Shown here in pieces: positions 13,085 through 26,400 of a stretch of DNA of 64,000 nt. A model generated the notes under the pieces. It made no database searches. It was given only the letters and a program-made list of their open reading frames with translations, and was not told the DNA's origin. The DNA is taken from NCBI GenBank assembly GCA_018292915.2, contig JACVVK020000001.1:1-64000 (forward strand). The letters are read 5' to 3'. Position 1 is the first letter of the stretch. Every line of letters begins with the position of its first letter. The translations under genes were made by a program, and so were the position numbers. The stretch comes from Batillaria attramentaria. Lineage: Eukaryota > Mollusca > Gastropoda > Batillariidae.

Positions 13085-13992
13085 CATTATCGGGATGCTA
13101 GTTGGTTTAGTCGCCGAGAGAACAAACTGTTACAGACTGTATAGCCGTGAGTACTGGGGCTGGCAACCTGCCTTTAGGTAATCCTCCCGCACAACTCGCC
13201 TCCCTTGCGAACTTCCCACCACCACAGCTTTCAATGTTCCTTTTCCAAACGTCAAAATGAAAGATGTTTCCAGCCGACGTCCTCCGCTCCGTCTCCCTAC
13301 CGTCGTCTCTCTGACACTGATTTTACATTAGTTCGCTTACCAATCGCCCGGTCCAGTCCGGCCCATCGTTGTTCGCATCAAGTTTCTGTTCCATGCAGGA
13401 TTGCTGCCTCTCTAACAATGTCTGTACGATCTCACTTTAGGAGTGTGTCCATTTTCCCCTCCCGGCCCGATGTCTGTATGATCTCTGTATATTAGTACAC
13501 ATCACCCCTTCTCCCTTCCCGCACGGCTTGCTGTGGTCATGTTACAGAGCGGTATTAGCTTCCAGGGCATGTAGTAAGAACTCGGATAAATATACATGTA
13601 GTAGAAAATCTTTGCCCCTTTTAAAATTTGTGTGCAGAGAAAAAAATGGCAATCTGGTGCCTTTTGTTAGCTTTGTAAACAAGTTTCATGCCAGGTAATA
13701 GTAAAATTAGGGGAAAATGAGGCTGGCTTGTGGACTATTTGTATTCATGCGCGGCTGGCACAGGAGCCAGCAGACGACCGTGGAATGACTGAGGGGGTAT
13801 GTGGTCGCTGCCAACATTCCCAAAAAAACGGAATATTGGAATTTGTTGATATTTATTCTACACATGAGTCTATGGCTGCCTGATTTTTGTGAATTTTTTG
13901 GTGATTTTTAAAGCATTTCTTGGGTGTCATCTGCAACGTTATGTGTAAGAGGAATATATAGCGTTTTCCTCCAAATGTTTGCATCTGTCACG

Positions 13993-14994
13993 TAGCCTGT
14001 TCCGACCTATTTCCGGTTCACATTGTGTCGAGGAGTTTGTTGAATAAGTTCGTCAGCCACTCATCCTGCAGACACTGTATGCTACGCGGCTTACAAGAAC
14101 TCATCACGGAGAGTAGCGCCCCGTTTCTCAGGGTCACGTGATGGTGACCCATATCATACAGAACGCTGCCACTCCGCGTATGGGCGGCACTTGACCTCGA
14201 GCCGGTCGGGGTGTCGAGGTCAGTCTGGGGACGAGCGGTAACCTCAGCCCGACAGGCGGCGTTCCTTGCTTAAGGTCATGGTCAAGTTGTGATCAGGTTT
14301 CCCTGCTGATGGAGGTCAGGCCACTTGAGTGTCTGGTGGTAGAGTATTATCATCCAGTATGGGAACGAAGCCGAGGATTTCACCTCCGTGAGGAGTAACC
14401 TGCGCACTGTGCTGTACAGCAAACAGCACGTGCTGTTTCGGCTTTGTCCCAGGCCAAGCCTGCATTGTCTCAGTCTAGTGTCTTGTTTGTCGGCTGAAGG
14501 GAACAGAAGTGGTATCGGCTGTAGTGGTCTGCGCCGGACTCCGAAAAGAACAATAAATGTCGCGGGTTCGAATAAGGCCGAACCAAAACGTCCACTTTTC
14601 GTTTATTTTTTTATTATTTTTATTTTTTTTGCTAATGTCCCGCCCCCCGACCTTCCCAGGTTTTCCAAATCGTTTTGCACGGAAGGCGTTAAAGCAGTGA
14701 ACAGGTACTCACGTCTCACTCCCTCCCCTTCAGTACAGCACGGCCTAATGTTATTTGTCTTCCTATCCTCCACTCGTAATGTAGAGAACGGTCTGACTTG
14801 TGTGATGTGCATTGCCTCCCGTAGTGAATGTAAACGGGGCATGACAAGACAGCAGCACTCACACTGTCAGACCGTCACTTAATATAGCAGCAGCTTTGCC
14901 ACAAGCGGACTTCCGTGCCTTAATCCCGTGATGGGGCCGTCAGTGACAGCTCAGCCAGACGTCAGGCTGAAAAAAACTCTCCTCTCACCTCCCC
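13993..14994. other. No gene seen
   Basis: Unique, moderately GC-rich sequence. The longest open frame (14388-14882) has no recognisable domain and no convincing splice sites. Confidence 0.5.
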
Positions 14995-15830
14995 ACGATT
15001 TCTTTCTCACTTTGCTGGTCCCCAGGATATCGGATCCTCTCCTTCCATCCCCATGATATCTCACTTTCTCCTCCCGTCCCCATGATATCTGACTCTCTCC
15101 TCCCATCCCTAAGATATCTCGCGCTCTCCTCCCATCCCCAGGATATCCCACACTCTCCTGTCGTCTCAATGATGTCTCACTCTCTCCTCCAATCCCCAGG
15201 ATATCATACACTCTCCTCCCGTCCCCATGATATCTCAACCCTCCTCCCATCCCTAAGATATCTCGCTTTCTCCTCTCGTCCCCAGTATATCTCACTCTCT
15301 CCTTCCGTCCTCAATATCTCACTCTCTGTTCTAATCACATTGATATCTCACCCTCTCCTGTCGTCCCCAGGAAATCTCCCTCTCCCCTCGTCCCCAGGAT
15401 ATCTCTCTCTCCTCTCCGCTCCAGGACATCGCTCTCTCTCTCCCCCTCTCCGCTCCAGGATATATATCTCTCTCTCCTCTCCGCTCCAGGATATCTGTCT
15501 CTCTCCTCTCCGCTCCAGGATATCTCCCTCTCTCTCCTCTCCAGGATATCTCTCTCCCCTCCGCTCCAGGATATCTGTCTCTCCTCTCCGCTCCAGGATA
15601 TCTCCCTCTCTCTCCTCTCCGCTCCAGGATACCTGTCTCTCTCTCCTCTCCGCTCCAGGATACCTGTCTCTCCTCTCCGCTCCAGGATACCTGTCTCTCC
15701 TCTCCGCTCCAGGATATTTCTCTCTCTCTCTCCTCTCCGCTCCAGGATATTTCTCTCTCTCTCCTCTCCGCTCCAGGATCTCTCTCTCTCTCTCTCTCTC
15801 TCCGCTCCAGGATATCTCCCTCTCTCCTCG
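14995..15830. repeat. Pyrimidine-rich array of about 22-35 bp units
   Basis: Irregular units of the type CTCTCCTCTCCGCTCCAGGA plus TAT. The left half (to about 15350) has more diverged CCCATGATATCTCACTCTC units. Confidence 0.9.
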
Positions 15831-16734
15831 CATTCCCTGGTTACTGACCTCACTCAGGGTGGCATTGTCAAGACCAATACTCATAAAGAGGTTTGCCAGT
15901 GTATTAGTCACCCCCAGTGCGATGGAACTGTGCTATTTTTATGAGCTGCTTGGTGCATTACATATGGATTAGGGAAGAACGAGTAGTGGTGATCACAGAG
16001 TAAGGGAGTCCCCTGGCGAATCGCGTATTCTGTCTGCTTTTACGCACACGAGGCTGGACTTCTTCCAACACATCAGGGGCCGTAACTGATACAGACGTGT
16101 CCCCAGGAGGACTGTGTCTAGGTAAATGGCAAATTTTGCCGCACGGGGGGTCGGAGTGTAACTGAGAGGAATGGGCCGACCAGTTCCTTCATTATATTTA
16201 GGGGAAATGGGCCTATTTAACATGGTTGTATAATCATTCTCAAGACAGCCCGAGTTTACAACCCGTGCCAAAGAGAAATCGATTGCCTGTGAGGCGGTGG
16301 GTCGGGAAAAGTCGATACACTTCTGGGCTGAAAGTCGTTAAAATAGTGAAGTGTGGTGATCTTATATTCCAACGGATGATAGAGAACTGGTTCAGAAGGT
16401 TATGTGGCAGACTGCGTATGCTGTTCCAGCGTGTCCCTGAAGGCACCTTGTTCCATTTACAGTTATTTCATGCCAGGCTGGCGAGTCAGACGGTCACGCT
16501 GAATAAACCCAACTTTGGCCGTGGTGTTTGTGTCTGGTTTACTGCACGTGCTCCCAGTAAAGAGGGCCGTGCCTGGGTGGGTTTGAGTTAAACATCGGCT
16601 TCGATCTCCATTCTGTTTATGCATTAAGATGCCGAGTTTAACTTCTAGAGCAAGTCACGTCCTGCGGGATGGAAAGGCTACCACTGTCAGTTACCTCTGT
16701 TGTACTCCGGAAACGTCTAGCCTCATGCTACTTG

Positions 16735-16945
16735 TGTTTTGTTGTACTCAGTCTACTGAAATCTACTTTTGTTGTACTCAGTCTACTGAAATCTACTTCT
16801 GTTGTACTCAGTCTACTGAAATCTACTTGTGTTGTACTCAGTCTACTGAAATCTACTTGTGTTGTACTCAGTCTACTGAAATCTACTTGTGTTGTACTCA
16901 GTCTACTGAAATCTACTATTGTTGTACTCAGTCTACTGAAATCCA
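16735..16945. repeat. 30-bp minisatellite, about 7 copies
   Basis: Units GTTGTACTCAGTCTACTGAA plus ATCTACTTGT, almost identical. Confidence 0.94.
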
Positions 16946-16954
16946 CGCTGAACG

Positions 16955-17137
16955 TCAGAACCAACACTTTTCCTACAATCCGTCTTGTACCCTCCGCTCA
17001 GACAGCGAAAAGCTTCTCTATATTCCTAACAGGAAAAATTTGAAATCCTTTGGCGAACGCTTTTTTCCAACAGTCTGGAACTCACTGCCTGCCAGCTTGA
17101 TACAGCAACCTACTCTGTCATATTTCGAATCAGAGGT
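16955..17137 (+). mobile_element. LINE ORF2 C-terminal fragment (second type)
   Basis: The + frame reads LKSFGERFFPTVWNSLPASL and a following FESEVKDL. This is again the C-terminal signature of a non-LTR retrotransposon ORF2, different in sequence from the copy at 29827. It runs directly into the inverted-repeat element at 17138. Confidence 0.6.
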
Positions 17138-17530
17138 TAAAGATCTAAGCTCCCAACAAAAAGCTTTCCGAAGTGTGAAAATTTTTTTACAGAGTCGACC
17201 GTGCAAGCACAGTCAACTCTGTCACAGGTGCAGAGTTTTCAGCGCTTCGGGAACCCTTATAAAACCAGAGCACGAGTTTGCCGTGACATTATTTGGCTTT
17301 TGATCAGTGAGCGAGACACATCGCTACAGTGATCTTTCTACACGATCTTTCTCGCTCAGTGTCAAAACGCAAACTGAGCTGTGAGATCAGGCTGCCCTTG
17401 GCTTTTATTGGGGTTTCCGGGACGCTGAAAACTCTGCACCTGTGACAGAGTTGACTGTGCTTGCACTGTCGACTCTGTAATTTTTTTTTCACACTTCGGA
17501 AAGCTTTTTGTTGGGAGCTTAGATCTTTAA
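17138..17530. repeat. Palindromic element, copy 1 (two about 130-bp inverted arms)
   Basis: Left arm 17138-17268 and right arm 17394-17530 are inverted copies separated by about 125 bp. Both arms contain a smaller hairpin built on ACAGAGT...ACTCTGT and end at AGATCTTTAA. A TATAAAA word lies at the inner end of the left arm. Related copies lie at 21038-21126 (one arm) and 35490-35853. Confidence 0.7.
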
Positions 17531-18099
17531 AGCCCATCTGTTTCAACTTGCCTTGTACTGATTCCTGTAACCGTACTGCCTGCTGTTTCAGGACGTGATC
17601 TATGTGCGTGTGAGTGTTGTGTGAATGCGCAATGCGTTTTTGTATTTTCAAGAATTGCGTTGTATTAATGTGATTTTTTTTTTATTATTATGACTGCGAC
17701 CTGTTTGGTCCCGTCTGGTATGGTAGGTAAAGTCTGACCAAGTCAATCGCCGTGAATTTTTATTTTATTTTATTTTTTTGTTTTAACCGGCATCAGGAGT
17801 GAAAGAGGAAGATTTCCACTGTATTCAACTGGGACAATGGGCGCGGATTATGCTGAGTCCATCACGGGAAGATGTCGGGCCTGAGTCTCTCCATCACACG
17901 AGGCAATAATCTATTATTGTCGAGCCTCCTATCTGGAGTTGGCCCCCCCGCTCTGCTGGGCTATCTCCCGTGCGCCTCTTTTTCCCGCGCTCTGTGGCCA
18001 CTCAAGCTGACAAACGGATCATGTGCCTGTTGAAAAACGGCGCAGTCTTGATTCTGGAGCTCCCAGGCAACGCTTGATGGGACAGACCGTCATTTGGCA

Positions 18100-19765
18100 A
18101 CTTATTGGCACGTGTTTATTGTCCGTAACGCATTGGTTGACACGTGTATATTGTCCGTAACACATTGGTTATTACTGACAATTGTGTATTGTCCGTAACA
18201 CATTGATTATTACTGCCACGTGTATATTGTCTATAACACATCGGTTAATACTTACACGTGTATATTGTCTGTAACAAATTGGTTATTACTGACACGGGTG
18301 GATGGGTGGGTGTTTGGGAGTTTAACGTCCTTTTCCACCACATACGGGTGATATCAAAGACGGGACAACGATGGAAAAGCCAGCACAAATATTTGGCCCC
18401 AGCCGGGATACGAACTCACGACCATTCATTAGAAGTCCAACGCTCTACCATTCGGCCATCCCGGCTCCCCTGTTACTGACACGTGTGTATTATCCGTAAC
18501 ACATTGGTTATTGCTGACACGTGTGTATTGTCCATAACACATTGGTTATCACTGACACATGTGTACTGTCCGTGACACATTGGTTATTACTGACACGTGT
18601 GCAGTTATTGTCCTAACACATTGGTTATTACTGACACATGTGTACTGTCCGTGACACATTGGTTATTACTGACACGTGTGTATTGTCCATAACACATTGG
18701 TTTCACTGACACGTGTGTTGTCCATGACACATTGGTTATTGCTGACACGTGTGTATTGTCCATAACACATTGGTTATCACTGACACATGTGTACTGTCCG
18801 TGACACATTGGTTATTACTGACACGTGTGCCAGTATTGTCCGTAACACATTGGTTACTGACACGTGTGTATTGTCCATAACACATTGGTTATTACTGACA
18901 TGTGTATTGTCCGTAACACATGGTTATTACTGACACGTGTGTATTGTCCACAACACATCGGTTATTACTGACACGTGTGTATTGTCCTTAACACATCGGT
19001 TATTACTGACATGTGTACTGTCCGTAACACATCGGTTATTACTGACACGTGTGTACTGTCCCAACACATCGGTTATTACTGACACGTGTGTACTGTCCGT
19101 AACACATCATTTGTCCACAAAACACATCGGTTATTTACTGACACGTGTGTACTGTCCGTAACACATCGGTTATTACTGACACGTGTATATTGTCCACAAC
19201 ACATCGGTTATTACTGACACGTGTGTACTGTCCGTAACACATCGGTTATTACTGGCACGTGTGTATTGTCCAACAACACATCGGTTATTACTGGCACGTG
19301 TGTATTGTCATAACGCATTGGTTATTACTGGCACGTGTGTATTGTCCACAACACATCGGTTATTACTGACACGTGTGTATTGTCATAACGCATCGGTTAT
19401 TATTGACACGTGTGTACTGTCCGTAACACATCGGTTATTACTGACACGTGTGTATTGTCCATAACACATTGGTTATTACTGACACGTGTGTCAGTATTGT
19501 CCATAACACATCGGATATAACTGACACGTGTGTATTGTCCATAACACATCGGTTATCTACTGACACGTGTGTATTGTCCATAACACATCGGTTATTACTG
19601 ACACGTGTGTACTGTCCGTAACACATCGGTTATTACTGACACGTGTGTATTGTCCATAACACATCGGATATAACTGACACGTGTGTATTGTCCATAACAC
19701 ATCGGTTATTACTGACACGTGTGTATTGTCATAACGCATCGGTTATTACTGACGCATGTGTATTA
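18100..19765. repeat. About 38-bp minisatellite rich in CACGTG, about 40 copies
   Basis: Units around TTACTGACACGTGTGTATTG plus TCCATAACACATCGG. Most contain the palindrome ACACGTGT. One SINE-A copy is inserted. Confidence 0.94.
18297..18470 (-). mobile_element. SINE-A copy inside the 38-bp array
   Basis: A full-length - strand copy inserted in the minisatellite at 18100-19765. Flanking TTACTGACAC on both sides could be a duplication or simply repeat-unit sequence. Confidence 0.88.
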
Positions 19766-20642
19766 CGCATTGTTGTTGTTGTTGTTTTTTTTGCGTCTGG
19801 TTTATTCTGATCATCAGGCCAGAGGGAATTCATGTTGTCGGCTTCTGCGTATGTCTATACGTATTTTTTATTCAATTTTCTTTTTCATATCCAGGTTTTC
19901 GTTGTTCCTGTTGTCGCGGCTTTTGGTTTTTGTTAGCGTGTAATACTGTGTGCACACGTTACCGTAGACAGTAAAAGTACTAAAACCCTCCAGCTTTTGT
20001 GTACCTTCGCCGCTACGTGGCGACACTGTCATCTGCAAGGGGCACAACTTCAACAACTTCGTGCTACCTCAGTGCTATCGAGCATCCTCATCTGCGAGAG
20101 AGATCTTTAAAAGCGCGGCTTGGTATGACGGGCGACCTTTCCGCTTGATAAAATAACGCTCCCGAAATCTGTTTACCTTCTCATTTCAGACTGAATTATT
20201 CATACAGCCAGCGGCCCGGTCCGGGAGGCAGCCGGCACCACATTAACTCTCCACACGGTAAGCCAACATAACATTTCCTCACCACCCCCTTCCCGTTACC
20301 CCCCGCCACCCCACCTCCTCCCCCCCACCCCCCCACCTCCTCCCCCCCACCCTCCGGTAGGTTCCTGTGGCTAGCGTGTGCGCGTGTCATCAAAGGAACG
20401 GCGGTTGACTGGCTGGCGGGAGGGGGGGGGGGGGGGCGGCAGTGCTTATGATAATGAGGAGTGGGTTGATGACACTAATCTTCACTGGAAACGGCTCCTG
20501 TCATGATCCATAAAAAACTGATACTTTTTTCTTCTTTTTTTTTTTTTTGCTCCAGGAAGCCTGGTATCGATGCCAGAGTATCCAATATGCGTCACTCAGC
20601 TTTTCTAGCAGTACAGAGCTGTCGTTCAGAAACCCTGCGACA

Positions 20643-20686
<44 letters not shown>

Positions 20687-21037
20687 CTTTTTGTTTTGGT
20701 TGCAAACCCCCGGGTGATTCTAAAGCCCAGTGACAAGGCTACCCGTATAATGATGTTGGGGAAATGAGAAGGGTGTAGCACGCAGGAGGAGGATGTGGAA
20801 CAATCTGTGTGTGAGTTTGTTGCCGTCATTGTGACTGAATGACATGTCGTGAGATACTGACGCTGTCAACTGTACTGTTTCAGTCAGAACAATTGGCCAC
20901 GTGCACCCAGTCCTCGCCCTTCGCAAGCCTCGTGCAGTCAGTGAACACTCGTCATCTATCACCACGTCCGACAACACGAGTCACGGGAATACTGGTCAGA
21001 CCCACAAACACTAGTTGTTTCTTTCTTTCTTTCTTTG
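19766..21037. other. No gene seen
   Basis: A C-rich tract at 20280-20355, a G-run at 20420-20437 and (GT)n at 20645-20685. No exon supported. Confidence 0.55.
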
Positions 21038-21126
21038 TGACAGAGTTGACTGTGCTTACACGGTCGACTCTGTAAAATGTTTTCACACACTTCGGACAGC
21101 TTTTTGTTGTGAGCTTAGATCTTGAA
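21038..21126 (+). repeat. Palindromic element, single-arm fragment
   Basis: One arm of the element at 17138-17530: the ACAGAGTTGAC/GTCGACTCTGT hairpin, then TTTTCACACACTTCGG, and an end at GCTTAGATCTTGAA. The second arm is absent. Confidence 0.6.
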
Positions 21127-21446
21127 GGTCTGACGAGTTGTCTGCTCTGACTTTACGATACCTCTCTCTCTCTCTCTCAAGTGGTTCGTTTGGTGTTGCC
21201 TGGTTTCATCCCGCCAGATTCATTAACTAACTTGATCAGGTTCCCCGGGAAGTCTACCCCGGGAACTAACTAGGGTTGCGGGTTTGGTTGTTTTTTTCAA
21301 TTCCAAATCTCATTTAATCCTACAGGGTGCCTTGATTGGGTCAAACAACATTTCTGCCCAGGCTCCCCGGTTTCACTACCTCCCTCCTCCCTCCCCCCTC
21401 CCCATCGCCGCTGAATAGTCATCACCGTCACGCACTTGCTCGGGGA

Positions 21447-21556
21447 GGCTATTATGGAGGGAACTCGTACAGGTCTTTCGGGCGTTTCCGGAATCCCTTG
21501 ACCTCAGGTGACGTCCGTCTAAAAATAGACCTGTACGAGTTCCCTCCATAATAGCC
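21447..21556. repeat. Foldback element with 30-bp perfect inverted repeats
   Basis: 21447-21476 (starting GGCTATTATGGAGGGAACTC) is the exact inverse of 21527-21556, with a 50-bp centre. It resembles a very small MITE. Confidence 0.7.
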
Positions 21557-21986
21557 ACCACCCACTTGCTCTGCTCACCATCACCACCATCACAACCTTC
21601 TGTTTCCCGCTTTCCTCGTCAAATCTCACTGACCTTCCCTGTGTCTCCCACTGTCCTTGACACCAAGGTCAAGGTCAATGAGGACAGGAAACAGCTGGGA
21701 CAACCTTTCGTAGGGTTTTTCAGTAATTTGAGAACTGTCAGTAATTGCCATTGAATGTTGTAGACTCCATTGTCGGTCTCCAGTGACAACTGTTCCGTCG
21801 GTGCACTAAGCACTGGTCCTTGAGAAGACAGACTTGCCGATATGACGTCATCAGGCGTTTCCAGTGTCGCACCTTTTCGTCTTTTATATTGATTATAATA
21901 TTGTTGTTTCTGGTTCAGTTCTTACTACGCTGTGATATGATGATGATGATATATATATATATAATTATTATATATATAATAATAAT

Positions 21987-22150
21987 TAGAAAGAAACTCC
22001 TTGAGAGCTGTGATCAACTATTATTCTGAACAAATCATGGAACCCAAATTTTCGGGCCCTCAGCGGGCCCTTCATCAGGGGAATACGAAATACAAAATAA
22101 ATGACATCAGGGTTATGACGCAATCCTTACGTCAATAGTCCATGCTTCTT

Positions 22151-22195
<45 letters not shown>

Positions 22196-23137
22196 CTGAG
22201 AAGATCTGCAACCCGTACACCAATTACTGGATTATTGGACCGAAACCTCTCGCTGATGCCTGTCAAGATTCCACCCTTCTGTTCTAGAAAAGGATCCTCT
22301 TACCAAGACGCAGCATGGTGGCTAGATCTTTTCTGGTGTTGAGGCCAGGAAAAGATGGTGCCTAAATTACACTGCCACCAAATCTCCCTCTCTGATGAGG
22401 TCCTTTTCTTGCTCCACTCGTTCTATTGCAAAAATGGTGAGGAAGTGGAGCTGAGGGTCAGCTGCATGTGGGTTCTGACAGGACATGGGCGGCTAGCTGG
22501 CATTTCGTAACTTTGCCAGTTTTGATATCACTCTTATGGTTGGCCCATCTCAGCTTTAAGGTTTTGGTAGAACCAATGTAGATGTTCTCAGGGCGCAGTC
22601 ACACTGTATCACATAAATCAGGTTAGGCATGGTACATGTCAGGTACTGCCTGATGTTCCACATGCTACCATCCCAAGGGATCTAAACTGATGGACTTCCT
22701 TGGAATGGGAGCATGTGTCACATCGCTTGGCAGTACAAGAGAAGAAACCTGGCTGAGCTTGGGGGCCGTGAGGGGTGAATCTCTTGGGGACTGTTGGCTT
22801 ATAAATTTCGCCCAAGTTTCTGCGGCGTCTTTCAGCTGAAATTATGAGTTTGCGGTGGAAGATTTTCTCATTCTCTGGGTTGGAATACAGAATTGAAAAA
22901 TTACTCCTCAGAATAGAAGACTTAGAAGGGGACTCGGGGGTCATAGTTAGTAACCCAAGCCAGTTTCTTCCCTTTTTTTCTTTCGTGGGTTTTTGGAGGA
23001 CTCTCTGTCTGTCCTTCTGTCATTTATTTTGTATTTCGTATTCCCCTGATGAAGGCCCGCTGAGGGCCCGAAAATTTGGGTTCCATGCTTTGTTCAGAAT
23101 AATAGTTGATCACAGCTCTCAAGGAGTTTCTTTCTAA
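21987..23137 (-). mobile_element. Degenerate Penelope-like element with GIY-YIG remnant and inverted ends
   Basis: On the - strand (about 22940-22500) the translation contains AERRRRNLGEIYKPTVPKRF, a CxxxxCDTCSH motif, LTCTMPNLIYVIQCD and, after a frame shift, ENIYIGSTKTLKLRWANHKS. This fits the Cys motif plus GIY-YIG endonuclease tail of Penelope-like reverse transcriptases. The reverse-transcriptase core is missing. The body is bracketed by about 120-bp inverted ends, 21987-22107 and 23019-23137, each with a CTGATGA...GAAA hairpin module. Confidence 0.65.
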
Positions 23138-23425
23138 CTATTCTATGTGGATTCTTCCATTTTAAAACTCTTTTGGGGATGTGCGGAGCCAGCATGACTT
23201 TCTTCGTTTTGTAAAGTCAGTATATATATATATATACTGACTTTAGAAAACGAAGAAAGTCATGCTGGGCTCCCTCACTTCCACAAAAGAGTTTGAAAAT
23301 GGAACAAATACACATAGAATGATTAAAAAAGAAACTCAGCAGAACCGGTGATCAACTATTATTCTTGGAAAGCGAAACAAAGTATGCCGGTTACCCAAAT
23401 TTTCGGGCCCTCAGCGGGCCCTCAT
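23042..23425. repeat. Large palindrome of element ends around (TA)n
   Basis: The arms mirror each other around the (TA)n tract at 23221-23236, from CCCGCTGAGGGCCCGAAAAT on the left to its complement at 23396-23420. Two Penelope-like ends lie head to head. The right arm is truncated before the CTGATGA word is complete. Confidence 0.7.
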
Positions 23426-23457
23426 TATATATATATTGACTATGGTTTTTGTTCCAG

Positions 23458-26400
23458 TTCTCCCACATGCTCTGGTCGTCCTCTGCTTGTGGCAAGTCAC
23501 AAACCTGTATACGGTGAGTCTTGCACAGCCATTCTTACACCCCGGCCACCTCCATGTTACATTCTGTTCCTGTCACGTTCACCCACACAACGTTACCAGC
23601 ACATTTCCGTTGCCGCTGGTGCTATTCTTGAATCCGGTAACTGATACGTGTTGCACATTTTTTTTCAAGGAACTTCTTTCCATAGACTCGGCACTAACCA
23701 TGCAGAAGGCGCCGACAAATTGAAAGAGAAATTGGACTGGAAAGTGGACCCGGCTCTGCTCCGTTCGAATTTCCGGTAATGCCGATGGCGGTAACACAGT
23801 CCGTGAACGTTATGAGAGAAATTCCGACGAATAAAAGGATGAAATTGATCTTCACGAGCTTCGAGCTCACGCAATACCGCTACATTTCAGGTATCACGTG
23901 ACAAGTAACACATTTCCTCAACCTGCCACAGGTTTCCCCAGTTTTCCCGTCTCAGAATGACGTCAGTTGGCCTGCTAACCTGTTCAGCGAAAAAAATAGT
24001 AAAATAACCGCCTTCGGTGAAACGTAAAGTCACCCGCATCTCGGAATTCGGAGAGAAGTATCTGTGACAGCGGGAGTGCAGCAAACCACAGGAAGAGCAA
24101 GACTATCTGTGTTGCTCTTGGGGATAAATGGAATCTGGGTGAAGACATGCTGACTGAGAAAATGAACTCGAACTTTGTCGTTTATTGTGTTCTTTTCTTC
24201 TGTGTGAGACCAAGTTACGTACATTTTTTTTTCTGCATGGACACGGATCACCTTGTATGGAGAGTATGCAGTACATCAGTACTGATCACAGGCAGAAAGT
24301 AGTCTCTCCATCGATCTCCAGCAGTGCTAAGAAAGTTAACCTTGAGTTTTTCTGTTCAGAGAGAGAGAGAGAGAGAGCACATCCCTGTGTGTGGTATGAG
24401 AGGGTGGGTGTTTGGGGGTGTAACGTCCTTTTTTCACCACATAGGGTGATATCAAAGACGGGGCAACGATGAAAAAGCCAGCACAATATTTGGCCCCAGC
24501 CGGGATCGAACTCACGTACCCGAGCATTAGAAGTCCAACGCTCTACCATTCGACCACCCCGCTCCCCTTGGTATGAGAACTATAATCAGGGCGAGTGCAA
24601 AATGATGGTAGCAAGTTATTGGTGCGTTCACGCCATGAATGGACAAGTGGTACCTGGCGAGTTGTGGGCCGGCAGATTGTCTCCCTTGTGATTTGCTCGT
24701 TTGTCTGTTGTCATGGTGTAGGTGTGTAAAACAAATTAACTCTCTCGGTGCCCACCCAGGGGTTTAGGTGCGTATGGTAACGCTCACACAATCAGTCCCC
24801 ACCCAAGGGGTGTTGGGTTACGAGCCAGACGGATTACACACCGCTTACCGTCAATGTTTCTCAATAGTGTTTTACTGCGGTGTTGATACGATGCTACACA
24901 CACACACACACACACACACCACACACCACACACCACACACACACACACACACAGATGAAATACGCTGACAAAAGCACAACGAAACGCACTACAGAATTGT
25001 GTCACTGTAACTAAATGTAACTAAATCTTTAATCATTTCAAAACATCCTCATAGTACACCACAAACAACTCAGTACTAAAGATACCTTTTCCTTGCTGTG
25101 ACGTGTTCACTGTGACGTTTTCACTGTGACGTTTTCATTGTGTCAGGTATGGAGAGGAGGGCTGCGTCCATTTTGAGTGTTACTTACCTGCTGACGTATC
25201 GCGTCATCAACTTCACCCACGTCGATATGGAAATGAGCGCGCGCACCAAGGGTTGGGTGGCCGTCGGCTTCTCATCAGACACTTACATGGTCAGTATGTA
25301 CACAGGGCGGGGGCCTCGTCCCTCATTTACATGGTCAGCATATACACCAAGGAGGGCCTCGTCCCTTAATAACATGGTCTGTATATACACAGGGCGGGGC
25401 CTCGTCCCCTCATTTACATGGTCAGCATATACACAAGGAGGGGGCCTCGTCCCTCATTTACATGGTCAGCATACACACAAGGAGAGGCCTCGTCTCTCAT
25501 TAACATGGTTGCATACCCACAGGGCGGGGCCTCGTCCCTCATTTACATGGTCAGTATATACACAGGGCGGGGCCTCGTCCCTCATTTACATGGTCAGCAT
25601 ATACACAGGGCGGGGCCTCGTCCCTCATTAACATCGTGGTCAGTATATACACAGGGCGGGGCCTCGTCCATCATTTACATGGTGAGTAATACACAGGGCC
25701 GGTGGGGCCTCGTCCCTCATTTACATGATCAGTATATACACTGGGCGGGGCCTCGTCCCTCATTTACATGGTCAGTATTATACACAGGGCGGGGCCTCGT
25801 CCCTCATTAACATCGTGGTCAGTATATACACAGGGCGGGGCCTCGTCCCCTCATTTACATGGTGAGTATATACACAGGGCCGGTGGGGCCTCGTCCCTCT
25901 ATTTACATGATCAGTATATACACTGGGCGGGGCCTCGTCCCTCAGTTACATGGTCAGTATATACACAGGGCGGGGCCTCGTCCCTCATTTACATGATCAG
26001 TATATACACTGGGCGGGGCCTCGTCCCTCATTTACAATGGTCAGGTATATACACAGGGCGGGGCCTCGTCCCTCATTTACATGGTCAGTATATACACAGG
26101 GCGGGTCCCTCGTCCCTCATTTACATGGTCAGTACATACACAGGGCGGGGCGTGAGGTGGGTGTTTAGGGGTTTAACGTCCTTTTCCCATAGGACGGGGC
26201 CTCGTCCCTCATTTACATGGTCAGTATATACACGGGGTTGGGCCTCGTCGGTCTTTGACATGGTCAGCATATACACAGGGCGGGGCCTCGTCGCTCATTG
26301 ACATGGTCAGCATATACTTAGGGTGGGGTCTAGTCGCTCATTTGTACATGGTCAGCTTATACTTAGTGCGGGACCTCGTCCCTCATTTGCATGGTCAGCA

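Larger units (their letters stand above)
12230..13992. repeat. Long inverted repeat, arms about 450 bp
   Basis: Arm 12230-12680 is the inverse of 13538-13992 with scattered differences; both contain a segment around CCACGGTCGTCTGCTGGCTC or its complement. The 860-bp middle holds a degenerate SINE-A copy, a (GT)n tract and unrecognised sequence. It may be a foldback element or an inverted duplication. No transposase was seen. Confidence 0.75.

Noticed and set aside
15082..15972. A 296-residue open frame (the longest on + before the genes)
   Set aside because: It is a Ser/Leu-rich read-through of a CT-rich array; the complementary strand is equally open.
16629..17303. A 224-residue Cys-rich frame
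   Set aside because: It joins a 30-bp array, a LINE fragment and a palindromic element; not a gene.
23436..23723. Open frame with a signal-peptide-like start upstream of the DOMON exons
   Set aside because: It reads the exon 23458-23513 in the wrong frame; the Cys motif matching FRRS1L is in another frame.
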